Assembly (NCBI GenBank): GCA_024516155.1
Contig: JAJJXM010000001.1
Span: forward strand, 1,798,001 to 1,862,000
DNA length: 64,000 bases
Source: Pyronema omphalodes
Taxonomy: Eukaryota; Ascomycota; Pezizomycetes; Pezizales; Pyronemataceae
Direction: 5' to 3'
Shown: positions 20,427 through 32,306 of the stretch, in pieces
Layout of the letters: the number at the start of each line of letters is the position of its first letter
Numbering within the stretch: the first letter of the stretch is position 1
Translations under genes and position numbers: made by a program
The notes under the pieces: generated by a model
What the model was told of the DNA's origin: nothing
Database searches by the model: none
What the model saw: only the letters and a program-made list of their open reading frames with translations

Positions 20427-20636
20427 ATGATGGCACATCAGAAGCGCGATACCCGACAAGACCCGCGGATAGAGACTCATGATACCGACATCAGGGTTAC
20501 CCTAATATCTGTTGGACTACTACAATTACGCAAGCGATCGGATGCTCAATCGGGATACCCTTCCCTTCCGAAGCTACATTTTCACTGTAAAATATTTACA
20601 CCCGGGAAATTGCAATGGGTAGCTAGAAGTCAGTGA
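20427..20636 (+). CDS. Possible small ORF (69 residues)
   Basis: An ATG-ATG start follows a C/T-rich leader and an upstream TATA-like element at about 20264. The predicted protein begins MMAHQKRDTRQDPRIETHDT and is basic. It has no domain and no intron. Its length is within the chance range, so only context supports it. Confidence 0.2.
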   Translation: MMAHQKRDTRQDPRIETHDTDIRVTLISVGLLQLRKRSDAQSGYPSLPKLHFHCKIFTPGKLQWVARSQ

Positions 20637-21195
20637 GAAAGCTAGCTTCAAATTTTTCCTAATGCCTGACCCCAACCAAATGGAGTTGTCTAGAACTTCT
20701 TCCAAAAGTTTAGATTTGAAAAGTGCGATTCCAGAATGAAGGCAATTAGATGTACTTTCCGAATTCTGAGCTCTATCCACCAAGCTTACTACCACCAGAA
20801 AAGGCTAATAAGAATTTAAGCCATATAATACAGTCGAAAGTTTAAATAAGTTTTGAACCCAATAGTTATGGTCAGCTGAACAACCCTTCCTCCCCACAGT
20901 CCATATTTAGTCCCGGTACTCGACTGCAGTTTCACAGCCTTCTACCGAGAGGTTACCTTCGTTACGCCACAAAGCAGACAGCCGTGGATTTCGTCATCAA
21001 AATTGCATATACACACGGGTGATGTGTATTCAGTTTATCTGGGCCAATTTATTTATACTTTCAAACCATATATTTGGAATCTGTATTGTTTGAACTTGTT
21101 TCTCATGTTGTGCTAAAGTAACCAATAAATTTTGCGATTTATGCAATCTAGAAACTCTATGCATAGTTCCTTTCCCTTCCTTTCCTACGACTACG

Positions 21196-21564
21196 ATGTC
21201 AAAATCTTCGAGGCTTGATAGAAGGCGAAAGTCTGAAGCCTCTTTGCATACGGTGTACCCTCTCCGGAACTCTACTGTTACCGATCGACTCCCCATAGCA
21301 TGGCAGCAGCCGGTGTCAACAAACCCACCACTCTGTTACGGATTCCGAGCAATCGACGAGGTGCCTTACATATGTGCAAATTCATCCTTCAGAATGTTCT
21401 CGACGCTTCAGTTTTCGCCGTATTCTCGGTACTCATCTTTGGAGCAAGCTCATCTAAACGCTACCGGTCCTCATTACTACCACCTCCTCCCCTCACTTCT
21501 TGAATCCCAATGCGTTCAATGCCACAGGCTCGCTAGCAATTTAAAGTGTATTTTGCCAACTTAA
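21196..21564 (+). CDS. Possible orphan gene (122 residues)
   Basis: An uninterrupted ATG-initiated frame whose start directly follows a strong pyrimidine tract (ctttcccttcctttcc at about 21169-21184), the usual signature just before fungal start codons. The protein begins MSKSSRLDRRRKSEASLHTV and is rich in Ser, Leu, Tyr and Pro. No signal peptide, membrane span or known motif is apparent. It could be a lineage-specific gene or chance. Confidence 0.33.
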   Translation: MSKSSRLDRRRKSEASLHTVYPLRNSTVTDRLPIAWQQPVSTNPPLCYGFRAIDEVPYICANSSFRMFSTLQFSPYSRYSSLEQAHLNATGPHYYHLLPSLLESQCVQCHRLASNLKCILPT

Positions 21565-21993
21565 GACGTTATACATTAAAAATACCTGGGATCTTGACAA
21601 GTATCAGCAAGCATTGATTGTGCACTATTGCGTGCTTCGCCTCGTTCTTGCAGGCGCCAGATGTACCCCATACTTCCAGCCCTGTCAACATCTGTGCACA
21701 CAGATTGGAAAAAAGAGTCAAAATCCATGTTGGAGTGTAAACACAACACTGTAAGATCACCCCAGTCGTCTATTCTCATCTAGTATCCACGGCGGCTATT
21801 TTTGATACCCAACGCCGGTATGTTTTAACCTGCTATTGAGGAACTAACTAGGGGAACTTCTCAAGAAAATTAGAAAATGGTGACAAAAATGCCAAAAACC
21901 TGGATGATGGTGAGAAAGTGAAAAAAAAGATGTACAGGTATTATTCGTGGCGTACTGTGGGTATTTCAACATCAAGCTGATGTCGGATCCAAT

Positions 21994-22031
21994 TCGTGCC
22001 AAGGTGGTGCATTAGCACCACCTTGGCACGA
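21994..22031. repeat. 38-bp near-perfect palindrome, copy A
   Basis: A 17-base arm TCGTGCCAAGGTGGTGC and its exact reverse complement flank a 4-base loop ATTA, so the sequence can form a hairpin or cruciform. A related copy in the opposite loop orientation is at 25668-25710, which marks it as a dispersed element rather than a local accident. Confidence 0.85.
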
Positions 22032-22432
22032 GAATCACCTATGCAATATTCTGTCTTAGATCTGACAGGTATCTGAAGGGGCTGGAAAATGTACAATAGG
22101 CAAACACAACATGAATCATGACAAACTTATAGACCCTGATGCCCTAGGGAAGCCCTCCAACAATCACTCGTGAATTAAAAGAAAAAATAATTTCAAACGC
22201 CGTAAACTCCAGCCATGCAATATCATGGGATACCAAAACCCCTGTGACTTCAATGATTTCATCCCTCATGCACCATCATGTTTCTCATTTCAGGATTCTC
22301 GTTTTGCCATCACTCAACACTGACATTGGGATTACCGTTCACTTTTGCCGTCTCAACCTTCATTCCAGTCCATGGCTTTCCCAAGCTCCACCATAGACTC
22401 AGCCCCACATCTAAAGTCTAACCCCTACCCTA

Positions 22433-23806
22433 TTAACTCTGTACTTTTGCAGGCACCGGTTTCCTCGGAATGGAAAAAGATGCCTTGCTACTCCCCGTCT
22501 CCCAAGAATCAAAATCCAAACTCAATTTTGGTGGTGTCCCACTTCTTATTCCAAACGGATGTAGCTCAGGTGTACAAGGGCTCACAATGGAATCATCGGC
22601 AGAATCGGTCTTCGGTGTAATTGCATCACACGCACTGATTGGTGAAAACAATTCCTCGCCATTGTAATGAGTAGTAAGCGGTGACATGAATCTACTGCTG
22701 TTGGCCATCGAATTTGAAGACCTAGAGGAATTCCGATGGTGATGGGTGCTGAGGGGTGAGAAGACGCTCAGAACCGGGGATTGAGGTTGAGGCAATGAGA
22801 CAGCGACAGCGACTTCAGCAGTGGAGATACCTAGGGCTATGTTAGTCTTTAGCTTTTTAATTTTGATTATCACTTTCAAGGGGAAATTACGGTTAGGGTG
22901 ACTGGCTCTCTGTAGTTGTTGAATTGGAGAATCGGACTGGTTTTCTGTATCGGCAAGCCATGCTCTTACTCCCAGGTTTTGTTCAGAACGATCAGATCCG
23001 GAACCAATTGGTGGGTATATTCCCTTTTCGTCGTAGAGAAGAACACTGCCGGACCGACTGTTCTTTTGATTGTTGTTCCCATTCTTGTTCTCGTCTGTTG
23101 CTTCTGCTTTTGCTTTTCGGCGGCGAGCGAGAATAAGCGCGAAGGCGATAATTAAGCCGAAAACGATCACTCCGCCTACGATACCACCGACTACGGCGCC
23201 AACACTCCTTCCGCTTTTACTTGGTGTCGCTTCAGCGGCTGGTATGGAGGTTTTTTGAGAAATGCTTATGGTTTTTGTTGCAACCACTGTGCTGTAGGGG
23301 ACATCCGAGAGAATGGCAGTTTCTGTGACATATGCCGTTGAAACTGTGGTTTTGGTGATTGTATTAGTCCATTCAGTTGGCGGTTTGCTAAACTGGCGCT
23401 TCAATACTTTTATGGCTGGTGTTTCTGTTATTGTTGGAGCGACCATTGTCCCAGCCCCGATAACGTCCATAAGTGTTTCGGTTTTCCATTCTGTGTGCAC
23501 GGGTCTGTAGGTCACTGTGGTTGTAATTCGGCTAACTATTGTTGTGGTAATAGTTACGAAGTTCATTTTGGTGCAGCGAAAGCTACCTGCATCGGCCCAG
23601 CAGACGGTGTTATCGGTGCATAGTTCGCATGACTCTTCGTCTGTTTGTCGACGCAATAGTCGCAGTTTTCGGGCCGCATTTGTTGGTTCATTATTACGGA
23701 AAGCACAGTATTCCCCGGGGGGATTGGTGCAGGATTTTGCTTGTGCTGATTTGATGAAGATTGCTATCGTTATGAGTAGACACAAGGCAGGGGAGTGTAA
23801 CCACAT
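22433..23806 (-). CDS. Single-pass membrane protein with Cys-rich ectodomain
   Basis: A 457-codon frame. Residues 1-23 form a signal peptide (MWLHSPALCLLITIAIFIKS then AQA). The ectodomain has six cysteines (26, 34, 60, 63, 69, 78) followed by a Thr/Ser/Val-rich stalk, typical of heavily O-mannosylated fungal surface proteins. A Gly/Val/Ile-rich transmembrane span lies at about 203-226, stopped by RRRK. The cytoplasmic tail is Ser-rich. This layout resembles Mid2/Wsc-like sensors, but no WSC domain is recognised. A 54-base segment (22837-22890) in the tail has GT...CTAAC...AG intron signals and would splice out in frame, shortening the product to 439 residues; the peptide it encodes (IIKIKKLKTNIAL) looks intronic. 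Confidence 0.8.
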   Translation of the reverse strand: MWLHSPALCLLITIAIFIKSAQAKSCTNPPGEYCAFRNNEPTNAARKLRLLRRQTDEESCELCTDNTVCWADAGSFRCTKMNFVTITTTIVSRITTTVTYRPVHTEWKTETLMDVIGAGTMVAPTITETPAIKVLKRQFSKPPTEWTNTITKTTVSTAYVTETAILSDVPYSTVVATKTISISQKTSIPAAEATPSKSGRSVGAVVGGIVGGVIVFGLIIAFALILARRRKAKAEATDENKNGNNNQKNSRSGSVLLYDEKGIYPPIGSGSDRSEQNLGVRAWLADTENQSDSPIQQLQRASHPNRNFPLKVIIKIKKLKTNIALGISTAEVAVAVSLPQPQSPVLSVFSPLSTHHHRNSSRSSNSMANSSRFMSPLTTHYNGEELFSPISACDAITPKTDSADDSIVSPCTPELHPFGIRSGTPPKLSLDFDSWETGSSKASFSIPRKPVPAKVQS

Positions 23807-25667
23807 TATTCGTCAGTTTTGGTTGAATATAAACAGGAAGCGAAATCGAAGATTCTCTCTGGGTGTCCTTGGGTTTTAGTAAGTTGGACCGCATGAGATC
23901 CACATCGCACCATACTAATGACCTTACATACATGTAGCTCACAGAGTGTGCCTGCTGCCTGTTGGGCGTTATATGCTGATACGCTGAAACCGCTTGGCCT
24001 CATGGCCTGCTGGTGTTGAAGTGCATATGTACAGTAGAGATTTTGGTAAATCAGGGCTGACTGGTTGGTAGCTTTTCTTGTGAGCTCACAGCCGCTGAGA
24101 AAGTACCCCGTGTGTAACCATGGGCAACACTCTTTCAACCAACCGATGACAGCAGCGGAGGGGTTCGGGATGCAGGGGTGAGACTCATCTGGATCTTACC
24201 GTGAAAACTAAATCTCCTGTAAACAACAAAGTGAAAAGCGCAGGGAAGAACGTCATGGTAAGGAATAGATGAAAGTATACATACTCATTGCCCTCTCGTG
24301 CGACTGGACAGATAGAGATTCTCTTCCCGGAAGAGGTGATGCATCAAATTTGGGTGTGTTAAGCGGTATGAAACAAAAAGTAAAAGAAACAAAAGAAAAA
24401 CAATATCTCTAGTGTCTCGTGGCTCTCGGCGGCGTTTATTGGTAGCCGTAGACGGGAGGAAGTTTCAACCAAAAAAGAAATAAGCATTTTCGAAGCCGGC
24501 TAAATGTCAATGCATATCTACATACTTATATTCAGACACATCCGCGTTGGAGCGTGCATGTGGTGAAGTGTTTGATAGAGTGATGTCTATTGCTGCTGGA
24601 GTATGCAGCTCGACTAGATTGGTGCATAAGTATTAAGGTACGGTGATGCCGAAAAGTGACATGTCTAGAAAGCTTGATTGGTATGGTTCCTCAGATCCTG
24701 CAGGCGCGGGCTGGTGTTGTCTTGTACAAGTAACTTTGATCGCAGTTCTGAAAGTACATACATCGAAGTGGATCTCTGTAGCTACATACGATATAACCTA
24801 AAAGGGCCCAAAAAGACAAAATTGGGATTTCCTCCGCTGATACAGTTCTTTAGAGGTGGAAAACGCACCCGACCTGAGACACTGCATTATCTATCCTGTG
24901 TAACGACAGCCCTAAAAAGCTGGACAAACTGAATATCCAGGCCGTGAAAAGACTTGAATTCAAGGGGGAATGTATACCAGAAAATCAGTGATGTGCTTAG
25001 TAAATCAGAAGATGGCGGACAATTTCGGTACCTGCAGTAGCGTTCTGGCCACAGATAAGTTATTCCTGGTAACGGCATGCTACATTAACGATTTTCCTCT
25101 CGTCTGTTTCCACGAATCAATGGGGGCCATGTACCATTATCGGTATTCCTTGATAATATAAATCTTATAAGAACCCAGAGGAGATAATATTAGCAGTGGA
25201 ATATATATCCTTCGTCGAATCTTTTCAGATGTCTTAGCCCCTAACCTCAATTTAGAAAATAGGGGGTTTCTTCTTGAGAGGCCGAATGTAATACGCCCTC
25301 TAAAATGAGCCACTCTTCATAGAATTTCGGAACACTCGTTCCAATCATCCCGTTACATTCTTGTCGCATATAGCCCTGATACCCAAAGACAGCTTATAAA
25401 TCACCATCGTCATCGTGTTGAGAGTAAATGTTTTATCTTCGAATATCTAGCTGTTCCAAATGATGCCAGGGATCTCGGAAAGCCTCAAACATATTCTCGT
25501 ATATGATACTGACTCTCCGGACTAGCTTTCATGAACTTAGAAAAAATAAAAGACTGATATATATATATATAGATCTGAAAGTTTTAAACCAAAACAAACC
25601 GCAATGTATGGGTCGCAGTTACCCTCCCTTCATAGCACATCGTGTGGCTGTAACCCTACCAACCGTA
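23807..25667. other. Upstream region of the membrane-protein gene
   Basis: Promoter side of the minus-strand membrane-protein gene, then ordinary intergenic DNA. The ORFs here mostly start with non-ATG codons and have no coding character. A short TA repeat (about 25557-25571) is present. Nothing else is recognised. Confidence 0.4.
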
Positions 25668-25710
25668 CTCGTGCCAAGGTTATAGTGCTAATGCACCACC
25701 TTGGCACGAG
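25668..25710. repeat. Palindromic element, copy B
   Basis: The outer 13 bases CTCGTGCCAAGGT pair with ACCTTGGCACGAG. The inner part 'gtgctaatgcaccacc' matches the reverse complement of copy A, while the left inner arm has decayed to 'tatag'. This shows the same element as 21994-22031 inserted in the opposite direction. Confidence 0.8.
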
Positions 25711-28700
25711 AGCTGAAATATTTTGATTGTCCTGGAGAAAAATTTCACTTCTCCAAAATGAGAAGAAGAGAGGACGCAGGGCAACCCCTGGTGCAGCGGT
25801 CGGCTGCCAGGTACATAGCCATAGCAAACAACAAACATACAATGACATGGCCAAGTTTACGTAGTGCTTGAGAAGTTCCCATTCCACTCTTCCTCCAGCA
25901 GTATATTTTTATTAAGGACCAAACTAAGTATTTGAAAAGATTCAAGAAGAAATAGTCAGGTATATATTAGTAGTGTATTTCTAGAACGAGACAGACTCAA
26001 GGTCACCTGTTCGGCGGGTGTAGAGCGTGGAGAAAGGAGCTGCTGGACCTCAAGAGAAGGATCGAACGTTTGAAAAGTAATCGCAAGGGAAGAAGAACAT
26101 GGCTCAGTGTTGTTCCATTGCTTGGGGATGAGAGAATGACGAAGGGTATGCTGTAGTTCTTGCAACAAACAAATATTGAAAATTGTTCAGGGTGAGGGAC
26201 CATCAATATATGTACTAATCTTTCCTGGCTTCTTATGGTGCGAGGTTTCTCTTCATTTGTTCTACTTCTCTTTTTCTTTGTGCATACGTACATGTATCAG
26301 GTGGATCTAAATGGTTTAGGTTATCAGGATGGATCACCAGCTGGTGGCTTAGAACACGAGGACGGAATGTGGATTTTACTTCTGCTCCGTATTGGCCTTT
26401 GAGGCCCCGTTCGACGTACAATTAAATTAAGAAAATAACCCGAATCCGAGAATAATCCACATTGAGTCGACAGAGTACTCACTACTATATGTTTTCCACC
26501 TGAGTTGGCTCTAGGGATGAGATAAATAAGTTGACGAGGCTTGGCTCCACCTGCATCATCTACAAACATAGTCTTCCTCCATTTGTTGTTTCTTTTTGGA
26601 CATGTCGCACCTATTACACTTACAACCACCCACACAGTCTCAGGGCTCCCGTCCGCGGCATCTAGAATCTCACCTGAGACTTCTTGCTTGGCGTGAACGC
26701 AACTTTTGCGCGTTAGAAACCCTTCTTCTCTGTGATCGCCAATACCACCTGGTAAGACGACCTATCGTCACCTGAAATAAACGTCTAACAATACCGCCAG
26801 ATAGCTCACTGAAATCCCGAATTTACACCACGTCTCTCATCAGCCAGGCTAGAAGAACCCAAAATCGAGAATCAGTCCGCAATGCTTATCGAGAATTAGG
26901 GGGTAATCCTTCTTGTTCCACTGAAGCATGGCTCTCTTCGATGATTGACACCGATGCTGCATACCTCCCCGAGAATAATCCTGAAGCGTCCTCCATTTTA
27001 AACCCTACGACCTGCAAAGATTGAACGTGTAGCGTTTCTGGTATCAGGCTATCAGTGCTTCCGTTAGTCGTTGTATACCTCACCAATTTATCCCATTCAC
27101 TTTTCTCGGTTTATTTTGCTTTCTTTTGTATCAAATTCCATCGGGAATGAAATCTTGTTCCATCCTGATAAATTATACCTTTAATCCCACGATGTCTGCT
27201 ATATATTGCCTTTTCAATAATCATCACATAGAAGGGAAATGATAGGAAATCCAGAAAGAAGTCCGGAAATTACCTGCCTTTATATGTATATATATCAATC
27301 TCATCTGAATTCAGAAACAATTAAACCCAAAATCAAAAAACATCCCAAATGCCGTACGTACTCGTAAATCTAGCGTGTTTGAACAGCTAAACTTTGAATC
27401 AACAATCGTCATTTTTGTGAATATTTCCTGAAGTGTTGAATTTCGGTAAAACTTGTCTTGTCGTAATCATTTCATCTACCATTTCTATCATTTATTTATA
27501 TAACAAATAAACGAAATCAAATCTTTATTACATGACTCGAGAGTCGGGTCTCTCAAGTTATAGTGTTCTTAAAAAATTGCCATTAGCACCGGAAACTTAA
27601 GCTTACTGAATCAAAAGCAACGAAGATAGAGATGATGGAATATGACGATTCATGATTCACGGATCATAAAAAACCACCACCATCGCCATCACCTCTATTG
27701 GGAGGGAGGAGGGGGGGGTTATCTCTATGTAAGCAAACTCCGCACCATCTTTATTCTCATTAACCTACCTTATCTTCCACTTTCTATCTTGATTCTTCTA
27801 TCCCCTCTTCTCTCTTCAACTTACAGTAACCAAGACTCTTTCTATTCCCGTTCAGCAAAAGAAACCACTAAAAACGGTAAGCACACAAGCTATATACGCT
27901 ATCATCCATCATCTACGAAATTAATCACATATGTACGTAAAAAATAAAAAATAAAAAAATAAAAATAAAACGAAATAAACAAACAAACAAAAATCCTAAT
28001 TCCTTTTCCTTTTCCAGAGGGTGTGTTGTAAGTTATGCATTAAAGTGTTTTGCTCTAGAATTTATGTGATGTTCTTCGGATCTCTAGGCGTGGGACTGGA
28101 TTGCATTGGATTGGATTGAATGGGGTGGGATGGGATTGTTTATATTTGTATTTGTTTCGAATGGGTTTTATTTTATGCGGTGTTAACGTATTCCTGGGTA
28201 TGTAGTTGACCGAGGTAGAGATTATATGAGGGTGTGACCTGGGAGATATTTAAGAAAAGGCAGCCTGAGAAGAAATGTAGGCCAGAAAACCCATGTTGAG
28301 TGCATATTCCATAGCGGTCACCAACTCAATACCCGCGCTCGCGCCTAATTTACTCAGTCATTATCACGTTATCAGAATCACAAAGTCCTTAAACCGAATT
28401 CTACGGGTAGTTCATAAAACATAGTAGTTAAATTCTGAGTAAAAAAGGGTATCAAGACATCAATTCCTCCCATCTTTCGTCTTTTCCAACATCACCATAT
28501 ACCCCCCCCCCCCCCCCCTCCCCCCCCCAATAAAATCGCTGAATATGCCATCCCATCCAATTCCTTCCCATACTCCGATTCAATCCAAAACCCTGCCTCC
28601 CTTGGTCTCGTCTCCACCTATACCTCCGCATCCTATCCTAATTCCTTCCATCCCCATCAAGCCCAACTGTATCATCCTGATATTACACATCCATGATCCA

Positions 28701-29648
28701 ACACCCTTTACTATCCATCATACCCAATCACTATCCCACAACTATCTTAATGCATTTCGTAGCTTTAATCGCAATGCTTTTTCCCAACCCGGCCATGCCA
28801 AAAAAAACAAGTACAAAACAAACTGAAAGAAATAAAAAATAAAAATATTGACGGGCAGGATACATCGTGTTCGACGATATCGATGAGAACGGAACGGTAA
28901 GGTAGAGGTCTCCCTATCAATAGTAGCAGAGTTATGGTAAAACTTGATAAAATATTTTCCGATTCCGACATTCGCTCCTACTGTTCCAGATCCATCGCGC
29001 CATAAAAAGTATGTCCTTTGCGGAAACCCGTATGTCAAACCCCCAACTAGACATAAACACTAGATAGAGGAAGATAGAGAAGAAGTAAAAAAAAAAAGAT
29101 CAAACTACAAAAAATTCAAACAACAGAAAGAGTCGTTACAGTCGTTAAAGATGTAAAAGCACAATCATGACAAGATACAGATAAATCAAAGAAAAGAAAA
29201 AAAGATACCCCTTCTCAACACTTGTAACATAGAAATATGTTGCGAGTGCACACCATCCGATAAGATATAGATCGCGACTGAAAAAATCATCGAATGATAA
29301 CACCCATAACCACTCAGTTAAAGATCATGACTGAACAAATAATGGTCGTCAAGATTCGCAAACGTAAAGCAATACTATATCCAAAGACAGAACACCGACC
29401 CGATTTCGCAAAAGGTAAATATCAATCGAACGCTGCGTAACTCTCATGACTTTTACCAAACGAAACCAAAACATACATAGCCCACCGTTTTGTTTCAACC
29501 CAGTGAACAAAAAGCAGAATTTTGGAAGAAAATTTGACAACCATCCGGAACGGAAAAGCAAGCCGACATCTGTCCCACATCTGTCGGAAACTGTGATTTG
29601 TACCGGGAAAAAAAGAAACCTCTAAACGTCAAACATCATAGTCATTAA
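25711..29648. other. Intergenic to the stuA 3' end
   Basis: Almost 4 kb with no confident gene. At 26752-26800 there is a good-looking intron (GTAAG, CTAAC, CAG), but the flanking frames do not join openly, so at most an eroded gene is present. A C17-T-C9 tract occurs at 28502-28528. From about 28800 to 29640 the sequence is A-rich on the plus strand (T-rich on the minus strand), fitting the 3' untranslated region of stuA. Confidence 0.4.
28502..28528. repeat. Poly-C tract
   Basis: Seventeen C, one T and nine C in a row. One of several homopolymer C/G runs in the window (also at 33880, 33931, 41021, 43151 and 47175). Such runs are unusual in fungal intergenic DNA and are prone to length errors in sequencing. 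Confidence 0.9.
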
Positions 29649-32306
29649 TTATGCGGCCCTCCGAGCAGTTGTGACTGGGCGGGGGTTGACGGCCGATCTT
29701 GTGCGATTGAGCCGACCATCGGCGGTTCTAGCGTCGAAGTTGCCGGTGCCCATCGCGGGCGAGGGGGCTGATCCCTCACGGAGAGTCTTCCGTCTCTTCA
29801 TCTGTCCAGAGGCATCGTCGCCTGCTCTGTCGTCCTGACCCCGGCTTGATGGCCGAGAGCCCTGGTCTTCCTCGTCATCAAGCTCACGTACACGCTTGTT
29901 GGATGATGGAGTAGCTCCTCCAGTGCCATTGACGAATGACTGCGGGGGGGTCTGAGAAGGAATTGCGACTACTGAGTAGTTGCTCTCTTGTTGCCCGGCA
30001 GTGGCTTGGTCTGCATGATCCGCTGCAGCATCGCCGTTCGCCATTGCGTACACGTTGCGCTGTGGGGGTGCGCGAATGGCGCCTCCGTTAGCAGAGTTGC
30101 TTCGGGGAGGAGTTGAGTATCCACTGTTTCCCGAGACCCACTGCTGTGGTGTAGTAGTGGTTCTTGGGGTGGAGCCGCCATCAACGGCACGGGGAATATT
30201 CACACTTTGGGTGGAGTATGAGGTGCGGGCAGGCGTGGAAGGTTGGCCGGGGGAGCCGTTCATTTCGGGTGACATCTGGGACTCAGATGCTAACGGAGGG
30301 TAATAGCTTACGCTGGATCTATGGCTACTTGCGTAACCGTTATCGTGGGTTGTGTATTCCTCTTGCACATGTTCAGCTTGATTCTCGGTGGGCTCCTCTC
30401 CATTAACCTCCTGGGCGCCGTGATCCTCACCTTCTCCGGAAATACCGTTTTGTTCCTCCGTGTCCTGCTTAATGTGGTCCTCCTGCCTCGAAGACGGCCG
30501 CGAAAGTGTGGTTGCTGGTCCACGTGTTGTTGGCGGGCCCATGTCGGAGCCGCGGTTTGGGCCCATGTACTGACTAGGCTGTGGTAGAGGCTGGCTAAAG
30601 CTGCCTCGCATGCCTTGCTGTCCCATGTTCTGTTGAGCCATACCTCCCTGGGTAGGGGGGTACAGTGCTGACGACTGTGGAGGGTATCCCTGCTGCAATT
30701 GTTGAATTCCTCCAGGAGGAGTTGTGGCTGGAGTGGTTGGCATCGACCTGCTATTCATCACTGTATCAATTGCTAAACCCGACTGGCCATTGTTCCAGAA
30801 GCCAGAATCCGAACTAACTCCCATAACACTTGATGCGCTTGATGGTGGGGTTGGGAAGGACATGCTTCTCTGAATATCGGGACGAGGCTGTGATAGACCT
30901 GGGTGTTGGGCAAGGGATTGATGCATAGGGTTGTGGATGCCTTGGTGGTGCATCGATGGGGGCTGCGACGATGGAATGATGTCTGAGGTTGACCTCCTCT
31001 GGAGGGCACCCTGCCCTAGAGCTTGGCTATGCGAGATGACATTACTATCGGCACGGCGGCGCTCTGCGGCAGCCATGACTGCATTTGTGCGTTGGTGGTT
31101 GGTGGGATGGTACAAAAAGGCACCGATGTTATGTACGAATAATGGGTAAAGAAGTTCCGTGATCTTTTCCTTATTCGCAAAATCCAACGCACGCTCAAAT
31201 GGAATCCTGTAGGTTTACACGTTTAGTTTCATACTTTCAGATTGTGGAGTTATGTGGGGGAATTGCGCACCAAACGCCCTTAAGATGCATGGGTCCAATC
31301 TTCACAACATGACGGACTTTTTCGCTCTTCAAAATACCATCACGTCTACCTCTGGTCATTCCCGCAACGTTAAGAAGCTTAGTTCCGTTAATCATGTGAT
31401 TGTCTGCAGATAAGCGAGAAATTGTGTTAGCCGGCTATAGGGGGAAAAAAATAGTAGATGACATGTAGCGAGATCCTTACCCTCACGACGAGCAACACAA
31501 ACACCTCTTGCCTCAACTTGAAAGCACAAGCTTCCTTCATCTTCCCACAAAGTCGCTGCAACTCGGGGTTTCATTCCCGGTGGGGCAATTTGCCCAGTAG
31601 CGTCAAATGTGTGGGTGCTGGGGTACTGTCCTCCGGTACCTGACTGAGGAGTCGCGGGACTGCCTTGGGATACAGAATTAAGAGGAGGGTGCGCAGTATT
31701 CAAAGTGGTTGATGGAGGCAACGGCAACATTGACTGAGACGGATGGACCATGGATCCAGGAGGGCCAGCGGGAGAAGTTACTCCACCAGGGCTTGGAAAC
31801 GGGTATGATGGGAAGCCGTGGTTTGACTGGTAGGACGGCTGTAGTAGTGGTGGCTGGGAGTATCCGCCCATGCCACCTGCCGAAGTTGCAGGCTGCGGAG
31901 CAGGAGGCTGGCCCTGCGACATGTGGTGTTGATGGTGCTGGTGATGCTGGCTGTAGTCCAGCGCACCGTACGAAGCACTCGGTTGTGAATTCATGTAGCT
32001 ATTGGTGTGGTTTTCGGTACCGTATGCGAATTGGTTCGTGGTCGAGTACTGAGAAGCGGAACCGTTCTGGCTGGTTGTAGGAGTGGGGAGAGTGTCCTTT
32101 TTAGGGTAAGATGATGAACCGTTGAGGATAGAGCTAGCTAGCCCACGAGGTGAAGAAGAGTGCTGAGCTTGTGATTGCGAAAAAGATACAGCAGACGGAA
32201 GTTTATCACTGGGCATGCCCCCTTTGGCGTAGTGGGAATTGTAACCAGCTGACCAGGAAGAATAGGCGTCAGGGGCTCTTGTCTGAACCGGTGCAATTGG
32301 TGGCAA
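29649..32306 (-). CDS. stuA: APSES transcription factor StuA
   Basis: Regulator of asexual and sexual development in filamentous ascomycetes. The DNA-binding APSES domain spans three exons: it begins [20 protein letters not shown] before the first intron, continues [20 protein letters not shown], and ends [20 protein letters not shown]. Exons: up to 31481 (left edge), 31271-31403, and 29649-31206. The two introns (31404-31480 and 31207-31270) lie at positions known from other StuA genes. The N-terminal part is rich in Ser, Gln and Pro with a His-rich stretch. The C-terminus has a bipartite nuclear signal (KRVREL ... KRRK). The first in-frame ATG is at 32216 (808 residues), but the frame stays open upstream to about 32395 without an ATG, so an additional 5' coding exon is likely. 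Confidence 0.95.

Larger units (their letters stand above)
19973..22432. other. Intergenic with two weak ORFs and a palindrome
   Basis: This stretch holds two ATG-initiated candidates (20427-20636 and 21196-21564) and a 38-base palindrome (21994-22031), each listed separately. A TATA-like 'gctataaaac' lies at about 20264. Otherwise it is unremarkable A/T-rich sequence. Confidence 0.4.

Noticed and set aside
26641..27024. Possible exon pair around the intron-like 26752-26800
   Set aside because: The splice signals are convincing but every phase combination meets a stop within a few codons on one side.
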